DNA from: Adineta ricciae
Lineage: Eukaryota > Rotifera > Eurotatoria > Adinetida > Adinetidae
Direction: 5' to 3'
NCBI GenBank assembly: GCA_905250025.1
Contig: CAJNOJ010000098.1
Span: 1-64,000 of the forward strand
DNA: 64,000 bases
Shown one piece after another: positions 1 through 10,700 of the stretch; the stretch's first letter is position 1; each line of letters opens with the position of its first letter. The notes under the pieces were generated by a model. That model worked only from the letters and a program-made list of their open reading frames with translations, made no database searches and was not told where the DNA came from. Made by a program: the position numbers and the translations under genes.

Positions 1-113
1 ATATTGCGAGAAGATATGTATATATAACCAGTTGTTTTAAAATAAAAGCTAGAACCTGAATAGAATTTTCAAAACGAACAAAATTTGTAAAATCTTATAA
101 GGTCAAAACTAGT

Positions 114-121
114 GTTCAACA
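114..121. repeat. 8-bp target-site duplication, left copy (GTTCAACA)
   Basis: GTTCAACA lies directly outside the left TIR and is repeated exactly at 1680-1687 outside the right TIR. This fixes the borders of the 122-1679 element. Confidence 0.85.
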
Positions 122-1679
122 CAGAGACCGGCGGTACTGCCAAATTTTAATACCGTCTCGTACCGCGTACCGTCTTCTTTAGTTCCATACCGTACCGTAC
201 CGTCTCGCCTGATAATTATCTGATACCGTACCGTACCGTTACCGCGCAGGTTCTGAGCATACCGTCTCGCGAAATACCGTACCGCCGACAAAAAATTGTC
301 GAATTTTTTTCAGAGTGATTCTAACTTGTTCCCTTTCATATATGTCATATAAGTTCCTTTTTCGAAGAACATCGATAGGAAAGTATTAATATGCATAGAC
401 TTATAATTATAAACATATGCGTAAAAAGTATTTCAAGAATGCATGATATGATTCCACTGACACAGTGTTGCGCAGCTTTACGAAAACCATCATCATCATA
501 ACAAAAGATTGTATATCTGTCTATATCTGTTGCACTATTAAGTGTTTTTATTTCTTTAGAATGAGCACTAAGAAATCAGACAGTTTTGGAGTGACTACAT
601 AGAAAAATCAATTTTTGGAAAGGTGATGAAGTCTCAGATAAAGACATGGTGGGATCGTTTTTTATCACTTAATTCACTTATCTTTGTTGAGAGATATGTT
701 GCTGTTTGAAACTTACGAATATTGTTAAGCAACTCTTGTGTGAAACAAAATTTAAAAACTTCTCAGAAACGTCAGTAATATTGAACTTCGTGGAAAAAAG
801 CAAATGAATGTTATCAATAGTTAGAATTACATGAATTTGATCATTTGAATTATCGAGAATAATATGTGAAATCCTATTGTGCATTAAAAACTCTTGAATC
901 ATTAAACGATTATATTTTTAATCAGGCACCGAAAAGTAACGGCCAAAAATGTAAATATATATACATATATAATCTCAGATATTTTATTTATTTTCGTTTT
1001 AATTTCAACTTTTAAATAAATTAACAATTGAAACTAAGAGCTACAGATGTATTTGTAGACTGAATTGTGGAGCTAAAGATAGGACGCGACGTTCGTTTTT
1101 TAGCTAAACTAAGCCACATCAAAAGATTTGACGACATTCAAGACGTACCTTAGCTTGGTTTCAGTAAAAGAGTCGATGACTTACTTATCTGTGCTTTTCA
1201 TTAAACTATATCATTAACGAGAAAAAGCAAAAGGTTGGTGATGATAAACTTTCTCTTACAGCATTTATTGATATCAATTGGTTGTAAATATACGACAATG
1301 ATGATAGTTCACTGACATCGTAATCTGATGTATTAGGATCGAATTAATGTTCGTTTGTTTTTGATAACAGAACAAGAAATATAAAAGATGAGAATAAAAG
1401 AGGGAGAAATGTTTAGTTTTATTGAATTCCTGTCAAGATTTAAACGCGAATGAAAAAACTATGATGCATATCCTCGAAAATAATTGTTAAAAGGCTTCTT
1501 CTGACTATGGCGCGGGAGTGCGGTATAGCCATCTAATACCGCATACCGTACCGTACCGTGGCTTATCCATACCGTACCGTACCGTACCGCCTTACTTCTT
1601 TTTTTTCCTATACCGTACCGTACCGGGACGAGACGGTACGGTACGGTACGGTGTTGGTACCGCATACCGCCGGTCTCTG
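122..1679. mobile_element. Non-autonomous hAT-type transposon with TACCG subterminal arrays
   Basis: The ends are an exact 15-bp terminal inverted repeat: CAGAGACCGGCGGTA at 122-136 and its reverse complement at 1665-1679. It is flanked by an identical 8-bp direct repeat GTTCAACA at 114-121 and 1680-1687, as expected for a hAT target-site duplication. Inside each end lie dense TACCG (ACCGTACCGT) arrays, about 140-290 and 1540-1670, resembling the subterminal transposase-binding repeats known in hAT elements. The roughly 1.2 kb core has no long ORF, so the 1,558-bp element is non-autonomous. The short ORFs across the arrays translate into VRYGT-type repeats and are not genes. Superfamily assignment rests on the 8-bp duplication and the CAG-type TIR start; no transposase is present to confirm it. 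Confidence 0.85.
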
Positions 1680-1687
1680 GTTCAACA
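1680..1687. repeat. 8-bp target-site duplication, right copy (GTTCAACA)
   Basis: Exact partner of the copy at 114-121. The absence of any mismatch suggests a fairly recent insertion. Confidence 0.85.
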
Positions 1688-1727
1688 TCGATTTCATATT
1701 CACAGCTATTATTACGCAGAAAGAACA

Positions 1728-1800
1728 TGTGTACCCCACAAGTGCACCCCATTTAGAATTTTTTGTACCCCATCTCGACCCCGAGCAGATGGCAGCCCTG
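1728..1800. mobile_element. Orphan right terminus of a second hAT-like family
   Basis: This stretch carries spaced GTACCCC and GTGCACCCC motifs and ends in CAGATGGCAGCCCTG at 1786-1800. It resembles the inverted left end of the 35203-36290 element in motif order and spacing, including the final CCCTG, but its TIR sequence differs. No matching left end (starting CAGGGCTGCC) was found upstream in the window. It may be a truncated end, or the element may begin before base 1 and contain the 122-1679 insertion. Assignment is by pattern similarity only. Confidence 0.45.
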
Positions 1801-2450
1801 CATTGTCTCGCGGAACTCTGCATTAAAGTCAACAGAACGAGAAGAAACATATATATGTAAATGTGTAAGAGAAACGAAGGAAAGATACATGTTGGAAAAT
1901 TCTTCATCGTAAGTTATACTGCAACAATACTTCATGACGGAGTCGCTCATTTAGGATTTGATGCGATTAAAAACGAAATAGAATAATCAGCGAGTATGTC
2001 TTTTTAATGTAAATTAACGTAACGGCACTGTTATTGAGATAAGTCACACAAATAAACTTGCTACTTTGATAGTTATTATAGCGATATTCATGGCGATGCT
2101 ATTCTGCCCATTCTCTTCCTTCTTCTCCTTGTATTATCCATATTTACCCGTGTGATTCTGGTCGCAAATATAACTGCGTGCTTTTGCCTGTGTAAGATGT
2201 AGCTATTGAGTGGAAGAAATAAAGGAAAGCGTAATGTCGTCAGCTCTAACACATGTTGTACCAAAACTCGTCACACTTACTTTCACATTCTTTGACACGA
2301 CTACACGACAATCCTTTCCTTACAGTTTCGAACCACTACAACCATCTGTACAAACTGGATAAAAGTCGTATATCAAAGCATTTCTAGTCGTTTTCTTTAT
2401 GTGTTTAGATCAATAAATGGATTCTGAAAACTATAAAAAAACACTTGTCA
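1801..2450. other. Intergenic region upstream of the ADP-ribosyltransferase gene
   Basis: No convincing coding potential on either strand. It should contain the promoter and 5' UTR of the gene starting at 2451. No clear TATA box or splice pair was identified. Confidence 0.4.
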
Positions 2451-4457
2451 ATGCCTACTAACACATCTGAATCATGTTGTGACAGTAATCCAGAAATCTC
2501 AACAACATCGCAGTCGAATATTCCTCATGTGACTATTGTACTCTATGGCATCAACACCTCTTTCAATCCACTTCTCACACAACAACTTCACCGTCTCCAG
2601 CATTTTCACATCGTTGAAGTTGATGATATCGATGAATGGGTCGATTCCATGACATCTCATCCCAATGAAACTACCGTCGTTCTTATCGTCAAAAAATTCC
2701 AGTTCGCCGTTATACAAGCCCTTCACGAACGAGTGCCCCAGATAAAACGTATCTATTCGATGAGAGATCAGCATGGGATGTCGATACATGATGGTCATGG
2801 TAGAGCTGCACTTCGGAATGCTTATATCGATATTTCAGCAATGGTTGATGATTTATGCACATGGGTAAAACAGAATTCGGTGAATATGAATAAAACGAAA
2901 TCAAGTCACAGTTTGGATGGTGAACCTGCTGTTTTCATGTGGTATCAGTTCTTCTTCAGTCTCTTGACACATCTCGAACCAACCTCGATTGCGTTGCGTG
3001 AATTTATTACTGCTTCGTATACTGAATTCAATGATAATAAGATATATAAAATACACGTAAAGAAATTTGAGCGCTCTTACACACCAGAAGAAGCCATCCA
3101 GTGGTATACTAACGATTCTTTTCTATATCGAATAGTAAATGCAAGGCTTCGAAGTCAAAACATCGATGCAATATTCGAATGTCGATCGATTTTGTTAGAT
3201 CTTCAGAAACAATTGCAACATCTGAAAGATCAGCAAAAAAATAAAAGAAAGGGTGAATTCATCGAAGTTTATCGTGGGCAACAAATGAGCCTGCACGAAA
3301 TACGATACTTTCATGAAAACGAAGGTAACGTGATCGCAATAAGTCCGCTACTATCAACATCCAGAGAAAGACTGATAGCAGAAGCGTTTGCAGGAGACGG
3401 TCTGTACAGTTCAGAACTCTGCGGAGTGCTGTTAATTATTCGTATTCCATCGCATGTTCAACAAGCACTATATGCAGATATCTCACGTCGGAGTTCTTTT
3501 GAGCCAGAAGAAGAAGAAGAACTAATATGTTGGAGATCTCTGTTTCGTGTGGATGAAGTAGAGCTGCAAGCACCACATCGATATAACATACAACTGACTC
3601 TGATTGATGAACATGATCCACAATACCACCAACAACTGATGACATGGAGAACAAGTCTTGATGATCGAAGTTTCTTCACCGGTCGATCCACACAATTGTA
3701 TATGCGAGATCTGAATGAAACCAATGGACCATTTCTAAGCTATCAAGTGCTAATGGATATTGTGTTACGACTCAAACCAACAGTTTATGCAAGACAGGAG
3801 ATGTTCGAATACTGTCGAACGCAGTATGCGACAAGTCCTGGTATCTTAACTCAGATCGATGAGTTTGAGAAAACGTACAGAAGTGAAAATGCTGCTAAAT
3901 GGTACACAAAAGATTCATTTCTTTATCGTCTTCTAAACTCGACTCTTCGACTGGAGAAGATCGACCGGATCTTCAAACTTCGTTTGTTCATCCAAGATTT
4001 GCACAATCAGTTGCATGCCTTACAAGAAGAATACATTCGAACACAACGTCAACTGCATACTGATGTGTTGAGACTTTATCGAGGTCAAGTGATGACGAAG
4101 ACTGAACTAGACGAGTTCAAGATCGGCAGTCGAATGTCAGTGAACTGTTTCTTATCAACAACGGTTAATCCAACTAAAGCATATGATTTTGCCTGTGATT
4201 TCGATGGTGTTGTTCAAGATCCAGATGTGTCGGTGGTGTATGAAATCACTGTCGACCTTACGGTGCCTCATTCGACACCATTTGCTTCGATCGCTGATGT
4301 GTCTGTGAATCCAGATGAGAGAGAAGTTTTGTTTTCGATGGCGGCTGTGTTCGAAATCACGGACATTGTGCAAGAGAAAGAGCGTGTGTGGAAGGTAAAA
4401 TTGACGATTGTGAACAAAGCTGATGAGAGTTGGAATGTGCTGACTGCTCATCTTTGA
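2451..4457 (+). CDS. Tandem double-domain mono-ADP-ribosyltransferase (ART, R-S-E class)
   Basis: Single-exon gene of 668 aa from the ATG at 2451; an in-frame TTG six bases upstream is not needed. The first ~145 residues form an unassigned alpha/beta-looking domain. Two ART catalytic units follow. Unit 1 has the arginine motif YRG (R275), the STS-type LLSTS (S302) and a glutamate run EEEEEL (353-357) that can supply the E-x-E. Unit 2 has LYRG (R544), FLSTT (S569) and ERE (E623/E625). A helical linker shared by both halves (the AAKWYTKDSFLYRLLN type) precedes each unit, so the protein arose by internal duplication. The family transfers ADP-ribose from NAD+ to protein arginines or other acceptors. 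Both active sites look intact. No signal peptide or membrane segment is visible. ART genes are strongly expanded in bdelloids; substrate and role here are unknown. The next gene starts about 290 bp downstream on the same strand and also encodes an NAD+-binding fold. Confidence 0.85.
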   Translation: MPTNTSESCCDSNPEISTTSQSNIPHVTIVLYGINTSFNPLLTQQLHRLQHFHIVEVDDIDEWVDSMTSHPNETTVVLIVKKFQFAVIQALHERVPQIKRIYSMRDQHGMSIHDGHGRAALRNAYIDISAMVDDLCTWVKQNSVNMNKTKSSHSLDGEPAVFMWYQFFFSLLTHLEPTSIALREFITASYTEFNDNKIYKIHVKKFERSYTPEEAIQWYTNDSFLYRIVNARLRSQNIDAIFECRSILLDLQKQLQHLKDQQKNKRKGEFIEVYRGQQMSLHEIRYFHENEGNVIAISPLLSTSRERLIAEAFAGDGLYSSELCGVLLIIRIPSHVQQALYADISRRSSFEPEEEEELICWRSLFRVDEVELQAPHRYNIQLTLIDEHDPQYHQQLMTWRTSLDDRSFFTGRSTQLYMRDLNETNGPFLSYQVLMDIVLRLKPTVYARQEMFEYCRTQYATSPGILTQIDEFEKTYRSENAAKWYTKDSFLYRLLNSTLRLEKIDRIFKLRLFIQDLHNQLHALQEEYIRTQRQLHTDVLRLYRGQVMTKTELDEFKIGSRMSVNCFLSTTVNPTKAYDFACDFDGVVQDPDVSVVYEITVDLTVPHSTPFASIADVSVNPDEREVLFSMAAVFEITDIVQEKERVWKVKLTIVNKADESWNVLTAHL

Positions 4458-4654
4458 TGATGATGATGTTGACAGTTCTATTAATAATAAATTATAAATA
4501 AAAATCCATGAGAGAGAATTCTTTTAGTTGGACGAAACCGAAGTAAAAAGAAAAAAAATGGTTGTCTTTCTTCCTAGGAAACACAACTTTTCTTTTGGTT
4601 TCTTTTTTCTCTAACACATGGTGAGTGGAGCATTGGTAAACCGAAAACATTCAG

Positions 4655-4732
4655 GTAGGTAGTCGAAAAGCACATTATCAGATGTATAAAATGAAGAAAA
4701 ACATTCGATTAAGGCAAAATATTCTGTTTCAG
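4655..4732 (+). other. Putative 5' UTR intron (or trans-splice acceptor) of the SIR2-NACHT gene
   Basis: A good donor, CAG|GTAGGT at 4655, and a pyrimidine-rich acceptor, CTGTTTCAG at 4732, lie just before the ATG at 4750. The 78-nt size is within the local intron range. The acceptor alone could also serve spliced-leader trans-splicing, which is known in bdelloids. Confidence 0.4.
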
Positions 4733-4749
4733 ATACACGTAAGTAAGAA

Positions 4750-7700
4750 ATGGCAGATGATCTTCATAAACTGAAAAAGGACATCGCTTCGAATCAAGTG
4801 CTGATCTTCGTCGGCTCCGATGTATCCATGTATACAGCATATGGCGCAGAAAAGATTTCCTTCTGGAACAAAATATTAAAAAGTGGACTCAATCAATGTT
4901 ATCACATGAATAAAATCGACGCAAAAGATTTTGACGCTTCTATCAAACAATTGAGTAGCAACTTTATAGACGTTGACAATCATATCCTTATAACTGATCA
5001 TATTAAGTATTGGCTCACAGAAGAAATCAATGTGTACGAAAGTTGGCTGACGAATACTATAAGACAATTACACATACAAAATCCTGGACTTATCGAAACG
5101 ATCAAAGGATTACAGTGCCCAATCTTTACAACAAACTATGACTTATTTCTGGAAAATGTGCTCAACAAGAAAGCATTAACATGGAATAACTATCTAACTG
5201 AAAGTGATTCGTTGATAGATACCAATGATTATATTCTACATATCTATGGACATTATAAAACACCTGGCAGTATGATTTTCAATAGTGCTGATCATCGTCA
5301 ACTCCATCATGATGAATTCGTTCGGTCGAAATTCCAATCACTCATCCGAGGTAAAACTTTGTTATTCATTGGCTATGGAACTAGTATAGTTGATCCTAGT
5401 TTCTCACACCTTTGCAAGTGGATATTCGATATAAGCAGCGATCACTCACCAACAATTTATAAACTTGTCCAAGCAAATATTCGGCATGCAGTTTTTGAAA
5501 GTATCAAAGAAATCTACTATGGAAATACTTATGAAGATCTGTTATTCTTTATTCAAAGTCTTTCCTCATTCTCCATATTATTTCGTGAGAATTTGTCATT
5601 CACTAATCGAAAACGCAATGTTCGAGAGAAATACTTAAACTATTTGATAGATGAATATGGTCACGTGTCAATGTTTGGGTATACCGATAATGACCTATCA
5701 TTGCCATTGGAAAGTGTGTATGTCGAATTGAAATTTGATCCGACGCATCCGTCGACAAAAGCGATGAAAACAGTTGAAATCAACGAAGAATTCAAGCGAA
5801 AAGTATCATCTCACGGATTTTTCAGTGCAACGGAAAAAGGAAAGTTGATTCAAGCCATCGCGAAACGAAATGATTATAATCCTGAAACAATCTATCGAGA
5901 TCTGATGATTGACCAATGGTTAAATGTTCTTTTAACGAACAGAGAAATCTTTTCCGCTGATGAAGCAACAACAATCCGAAGCAAAATAAGTAACTTAAAG
6001 GAAGTGATCCTCGAAAAAAATCACCTGAAAGAAGCAAGACAGTATCAAATTCGAGAAGCATACAATGAATTCAAACATTTCATTATCCTCGGTCATCCCG
6101 GTTCAGGAAAAACCACCATATCAAAATGGTTAGTCATGAATATGGCACAACAATGTTTAGGAAAGAAGAATACGTTATTTGATCAGATAGATATCTCAAG
6201 AGCAAAGCTGCCAATTCTAATTCCAATTTGGAAATACGTCGATCAAGTTAAAGAGAATTGTAAGAAACAAAAAACAACTTTACTTCAATTCCTATATGAA
6301 AACGCCACGTTAAACTCTGCTGCATTCACCAAAGAAGAACGAAACGATCTTTCGGCATTGATCATCGAAATGTTAATACGTGGTAATGTGTTGATCATCT
6401 TCGAAGGTTTAGATGAAGTTCCAGCTCACGTTGATCGAACTGATCTAATGAAAGATATCAACACCTTATTAGAACGTCCGATTGACTATGATCCCCGATC
6501 GGGTAAACTTACACATTCTCTGTACGAACAAAAAGAAATCAATAACACGAAAGATCCAACAATTGGAAATCGAATTCTTATCACAAGTCGAATTGAAGGA
6601 AACTATTTCGAAGATATTAACTTCTATATCCCACGATTCACCATTCAGGATATGTCAAATGAAGCTTTGAAATTATTCTGTAATTCCTACACCAAATGCA
6701 TCCGAGGATCACTGATCGACGAAGCCAAAGCTGATCAATTGTATCATGAGATAACCCAGAACAAAGATATTTTTCAATTAGCAATCAATCCACAACTAGC
6801 CAGTGTTATCGCTGCTGTTTATAATCAATATGAAGATAAACTACCCGAGAAACGAATTGATTTATACGAAAAAGCAATTGAGAAAATGATTGATCGATTA
6901 GTTACATCTTCGCTCAATGAAGATCATCAGCTAAATGCCATAATGTTATGGTCAATACTGCAAACCATAGCTGAATATCTTCATAGTAAAGTCGAAGGTT
7001 TGTCTGAAAATAATCTTCGAACAATCATTCACCGATGCTTACTCGATTTGAACGAACAACATATTGACGATTTCACTTCAAATCTCGTGGATGTTTTTAA
7101 ATACAAAGTGGGTCTATTGAATGAATTCGGCTATGATAGTTTCCGATTTATTCATCGAACCTTTCAAGAATATCTCGCAGCTAAAAGTCTTCTCTATCGA
7201 AATGGATCTGTACGATCGGAAGACTCCATTTATGAAAATATCCGAAATAAAATCGATATTCCGAATTGGCGAGTACCTCTAAACATGACATTTGGTATAT
7301 TGAGCAAATATCATCAGCACAATGGTTTATTCACTGGTATTTTCAAAAGATTATTAGCCAATGAGCAAGCGTCAGGATATTCGACTCTGATCGTACCGTT
7401 TGTGATTATTGATTCATTGAATGACATGTATTTTGCATCGAACGATGTAGAATATGAATTAATTCGAAAGTTAATACATATGTTACTTTGTGATTACAAA
7501 AATCAATCAGGTTTCTCCAGATTGAAGGATCATCAGAACTTCCTTCACTCATATTTTTTCAAATTAAAAGACAAATATGAAGATGTAATCGAATTTTGGT
7601 TCATTGAAATGCTTACCAATGAAGAAAATATCGCACCATGTGCAAGTATCGTCCTTCGATTGCAATGGTATTCCTCACAATTCCACGAAATATTCCTCCA

Positions 7701-10700
7701 AAACTTACACCATGATAGCGACATTTGGAATTGGCCAATCGATTCGATTTTGCGCTGGTATTCGACTGAAATTAAACGATTACCGATGAAACAAACTCTT
7801 ACAGACAATCTTCCGTTAGTTGAACATATTCAAAGGATTGCGGATTGGTTAGGTTTGATGATAGCATTGTATGGTGGACATGAAAACTTTGATATCCAAG
7901 CATCAATTTGCGAATGTTTTGAGACAGCTCAGTTTCTTGCCTTGAGCGATACCCAAAGGGCACCATTTATTTTTTATTACGAAAACAAGTGGGGCAAAGA
8001 TGATCCTGCTTATCAAATGGCTGTACATCTCGACACATTCCTAGCTAAGAAGAATTGGACTAATATACCAAGATTCAATCACGAGAAAATCTACAAAGAA
8101 TCGTTTTTAACATCAAGAATTATGAAATTGTTGAATGAACGAAGACCAACATCGGATTTAATTGAAGAATTGAAAGAATTAATCGATACTACAGATTTGT
8201 GTCTTACTTCGAAAATCGATGTCTTAATCGCCCTTGTTGCATTGGGAGTTTTTGATTTCGCCAATGTGGTTACAACAAATGCAGATGAAATATTGTTAAA
8301 AAGTTTTACCAAACGACTAGAACAATCAATTTCTGTTTTAAAAGATCCAGTTGCAAGATGGTCTTCATGTGTCGAGAAGTATCTTCTTACAATTTATAAC
8401 AATTTCGAGTCAAATCCAGCACAATGCTCTCCCAATTTTTCCGCATATTGTAAAATATACCTTTCTTTAATAATCTCCAGCGGTGGATTTCCAGTCGATA
8501 CATCGACGCTAGCTGCAACGATCAATGGAATTGGAAATAAATCTGATCTCTATGGTGAATATTTTTGTCAACAATTGACTTCCGGTTCCGAGGGAGATGT
8601 ACTGCATGGAATTCGCACGGTATCCAATATTTTGCAGAAAACCATGAAAAGCGATTTACTTATGCAATCCTTTCTGAAAACTAACGAAGCAATTCAGATT
8701 TACAGACCAGTTCGAGGATACGCATGGCCTACAGATCGATTCGCTTTTCAGTCATTCGCGGAAAACGATATACCCATTGCATTTTTCAATTGTTTAGAAA
8801 ATCTACACACGAATCTCGCATGTCTAATCGAAAGTATTTATGAAAAGTTCCTTGAAGAAGGATATTTCGATCGAAATCCGGACTTAATTCCGTTATTTAC
8901 ACTACTTATTTTTGGAATTATGTCGAAAGATTTAAACAAAACTAAGATTTACGAAAAATTGCTTCCTGAAATGTTCGATACAAAGAATGTCAAACAACTT
9001 TTATTAGAGAAAATACAAACTATATGCAATCCTTATTACAAAGCGAGAGCGTTGTATCAATTAGCTCAAGTTTATGATATAGAATCATTTGCACTTCTCA
9101 ACGAATCCTTCAATTTAACCAACAAAATTTCCGACGCATGTCAGAAATTTCAAGTTCTGGAAAAGATTTATAATGTTCTTCATTATAAGGAAGTCAATCG
9201 AAATGAATTCAGTGAACGAGTTGTAAGCGAGTTGATACTGACATGTGATTGTATAACGAACCTTCGTGATCGAATTATTGCGTTGATAAGATTATCATTT
9301 TATCAATCGGGACCAATGCGAAAACAAAATTTCATCAGTGCGTTAGAAATATTGAATCAAATGGATGAAAATGACGAAAAACTTCAATTAATTATCAAAT
9401 TGAAACCGTTAGTGGCTCTCTACGATGATCTTCATGTACGACTTGATAGAATCGTTGATTGTTTGGAAAATAATATATCTAAGGATTTGGTTAACTCATT
9501 TTACGGTAGAATATTGAGTCTTGAGCAGTTCAAAAGTTCCTCAGAGTATACAGAAATGCAAACGCTATTTCGACTTGTTGCACGACTGAATGATGCAAAA
9601 TTAATGCTGAATAAAGGTAATACTTCAGATCAACTATGGCTTCGTTTGTACAAAGACGTTAATGATCAATCGATTATTGCAAAGGTATTGGAAATAGGTG
9701 TAGAGAAAGAATTGTTTCTAACGCCACAGATTGCGATTATTATTGATGAATTAATCGAAAGGGGAGAAGAAGAGAAGATTTCAATTCTATTTCCATATAT
9801 CATCAAACCATCGAACGAAGTTTTACCGATTGTTCACCGATGGTTCACTAAACACCCAAAGCAAAAAATTAATGAACTAGCGGTTCTGTTACTGGCAGAG
9901 CATCAGCATATTTTCGAATCAGCAATCGATACAACTACTCATTTATTGGAAAATGAAAATGATCAAATAAGATATCGAACTGAACGACTTTTTCAGCATC
10001 CAGATCGAAATCCTAGTGTACCAAGTCGGAATGCATCTGTCATTGGAGAGAAGACTTTAATAAAACTTATTCAGGTAATACCAACGAAGGAACATATACC
10101 ACCTGTTCGAGCTTTTCTCAGCAGTTTCTTCTTCGATCTTTTGTGGGACGATTATCACATCTTTCAATATTTACATGAAAACTTTCGCAAATCCGAAAAC
10201 CAGCAAACGGTTTTTGCTAATAGGGTTCAATTCGTCACGATAGATTGTTGGAATACAATCATAGAATCAGCGGAATCATCGCAAGATTCATTATATATCG
10301 AAAATATTCTCAATTTAACCTTGGATCTAGTGGTAAATCATCAAGTTCTGGCAGACGACTGGGCAAGATTTGCGGACATATTATCAATGACGGATACGAG
10401 TCAATTTCGAGATCAGCGATACTTCTCTTCGAACGAAAGAGCAGTTATAAATTTGATGATCAATGAGATTTGTGTTTCGACAAATCTTGACGATGACACA
10501 TATTTCATAAATCTAGAATCGAAAATTGTCAACGAATTGACAGTAACGGTTGACGAACTTGCTCGAAGTCGTTTCAATCAAGTTGAAGAGATTGGTCGTT
10601 GTACTTTTCGCGTTTCAACAAGAAATATTAATGAAATCGTATTAGGAATGTTAAGTGATATACCGATTACAACATCGATGATGGACAATTTACTTCAATG

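Noticed and set aside
109..1907. Several 60-102 aa ORFs with VRYGT/TVPYR repeats on both strands
   Set aside because: They are translations of the TACCG arrays inside the transposon; both strands and several frames stay open only because the repeat lacks stops.
2445..2450. TTG start codon for the ART gene
   Set aside because: Nuclear animal genes rarely use TTG, and an ATG lies six bases downstream in frame.
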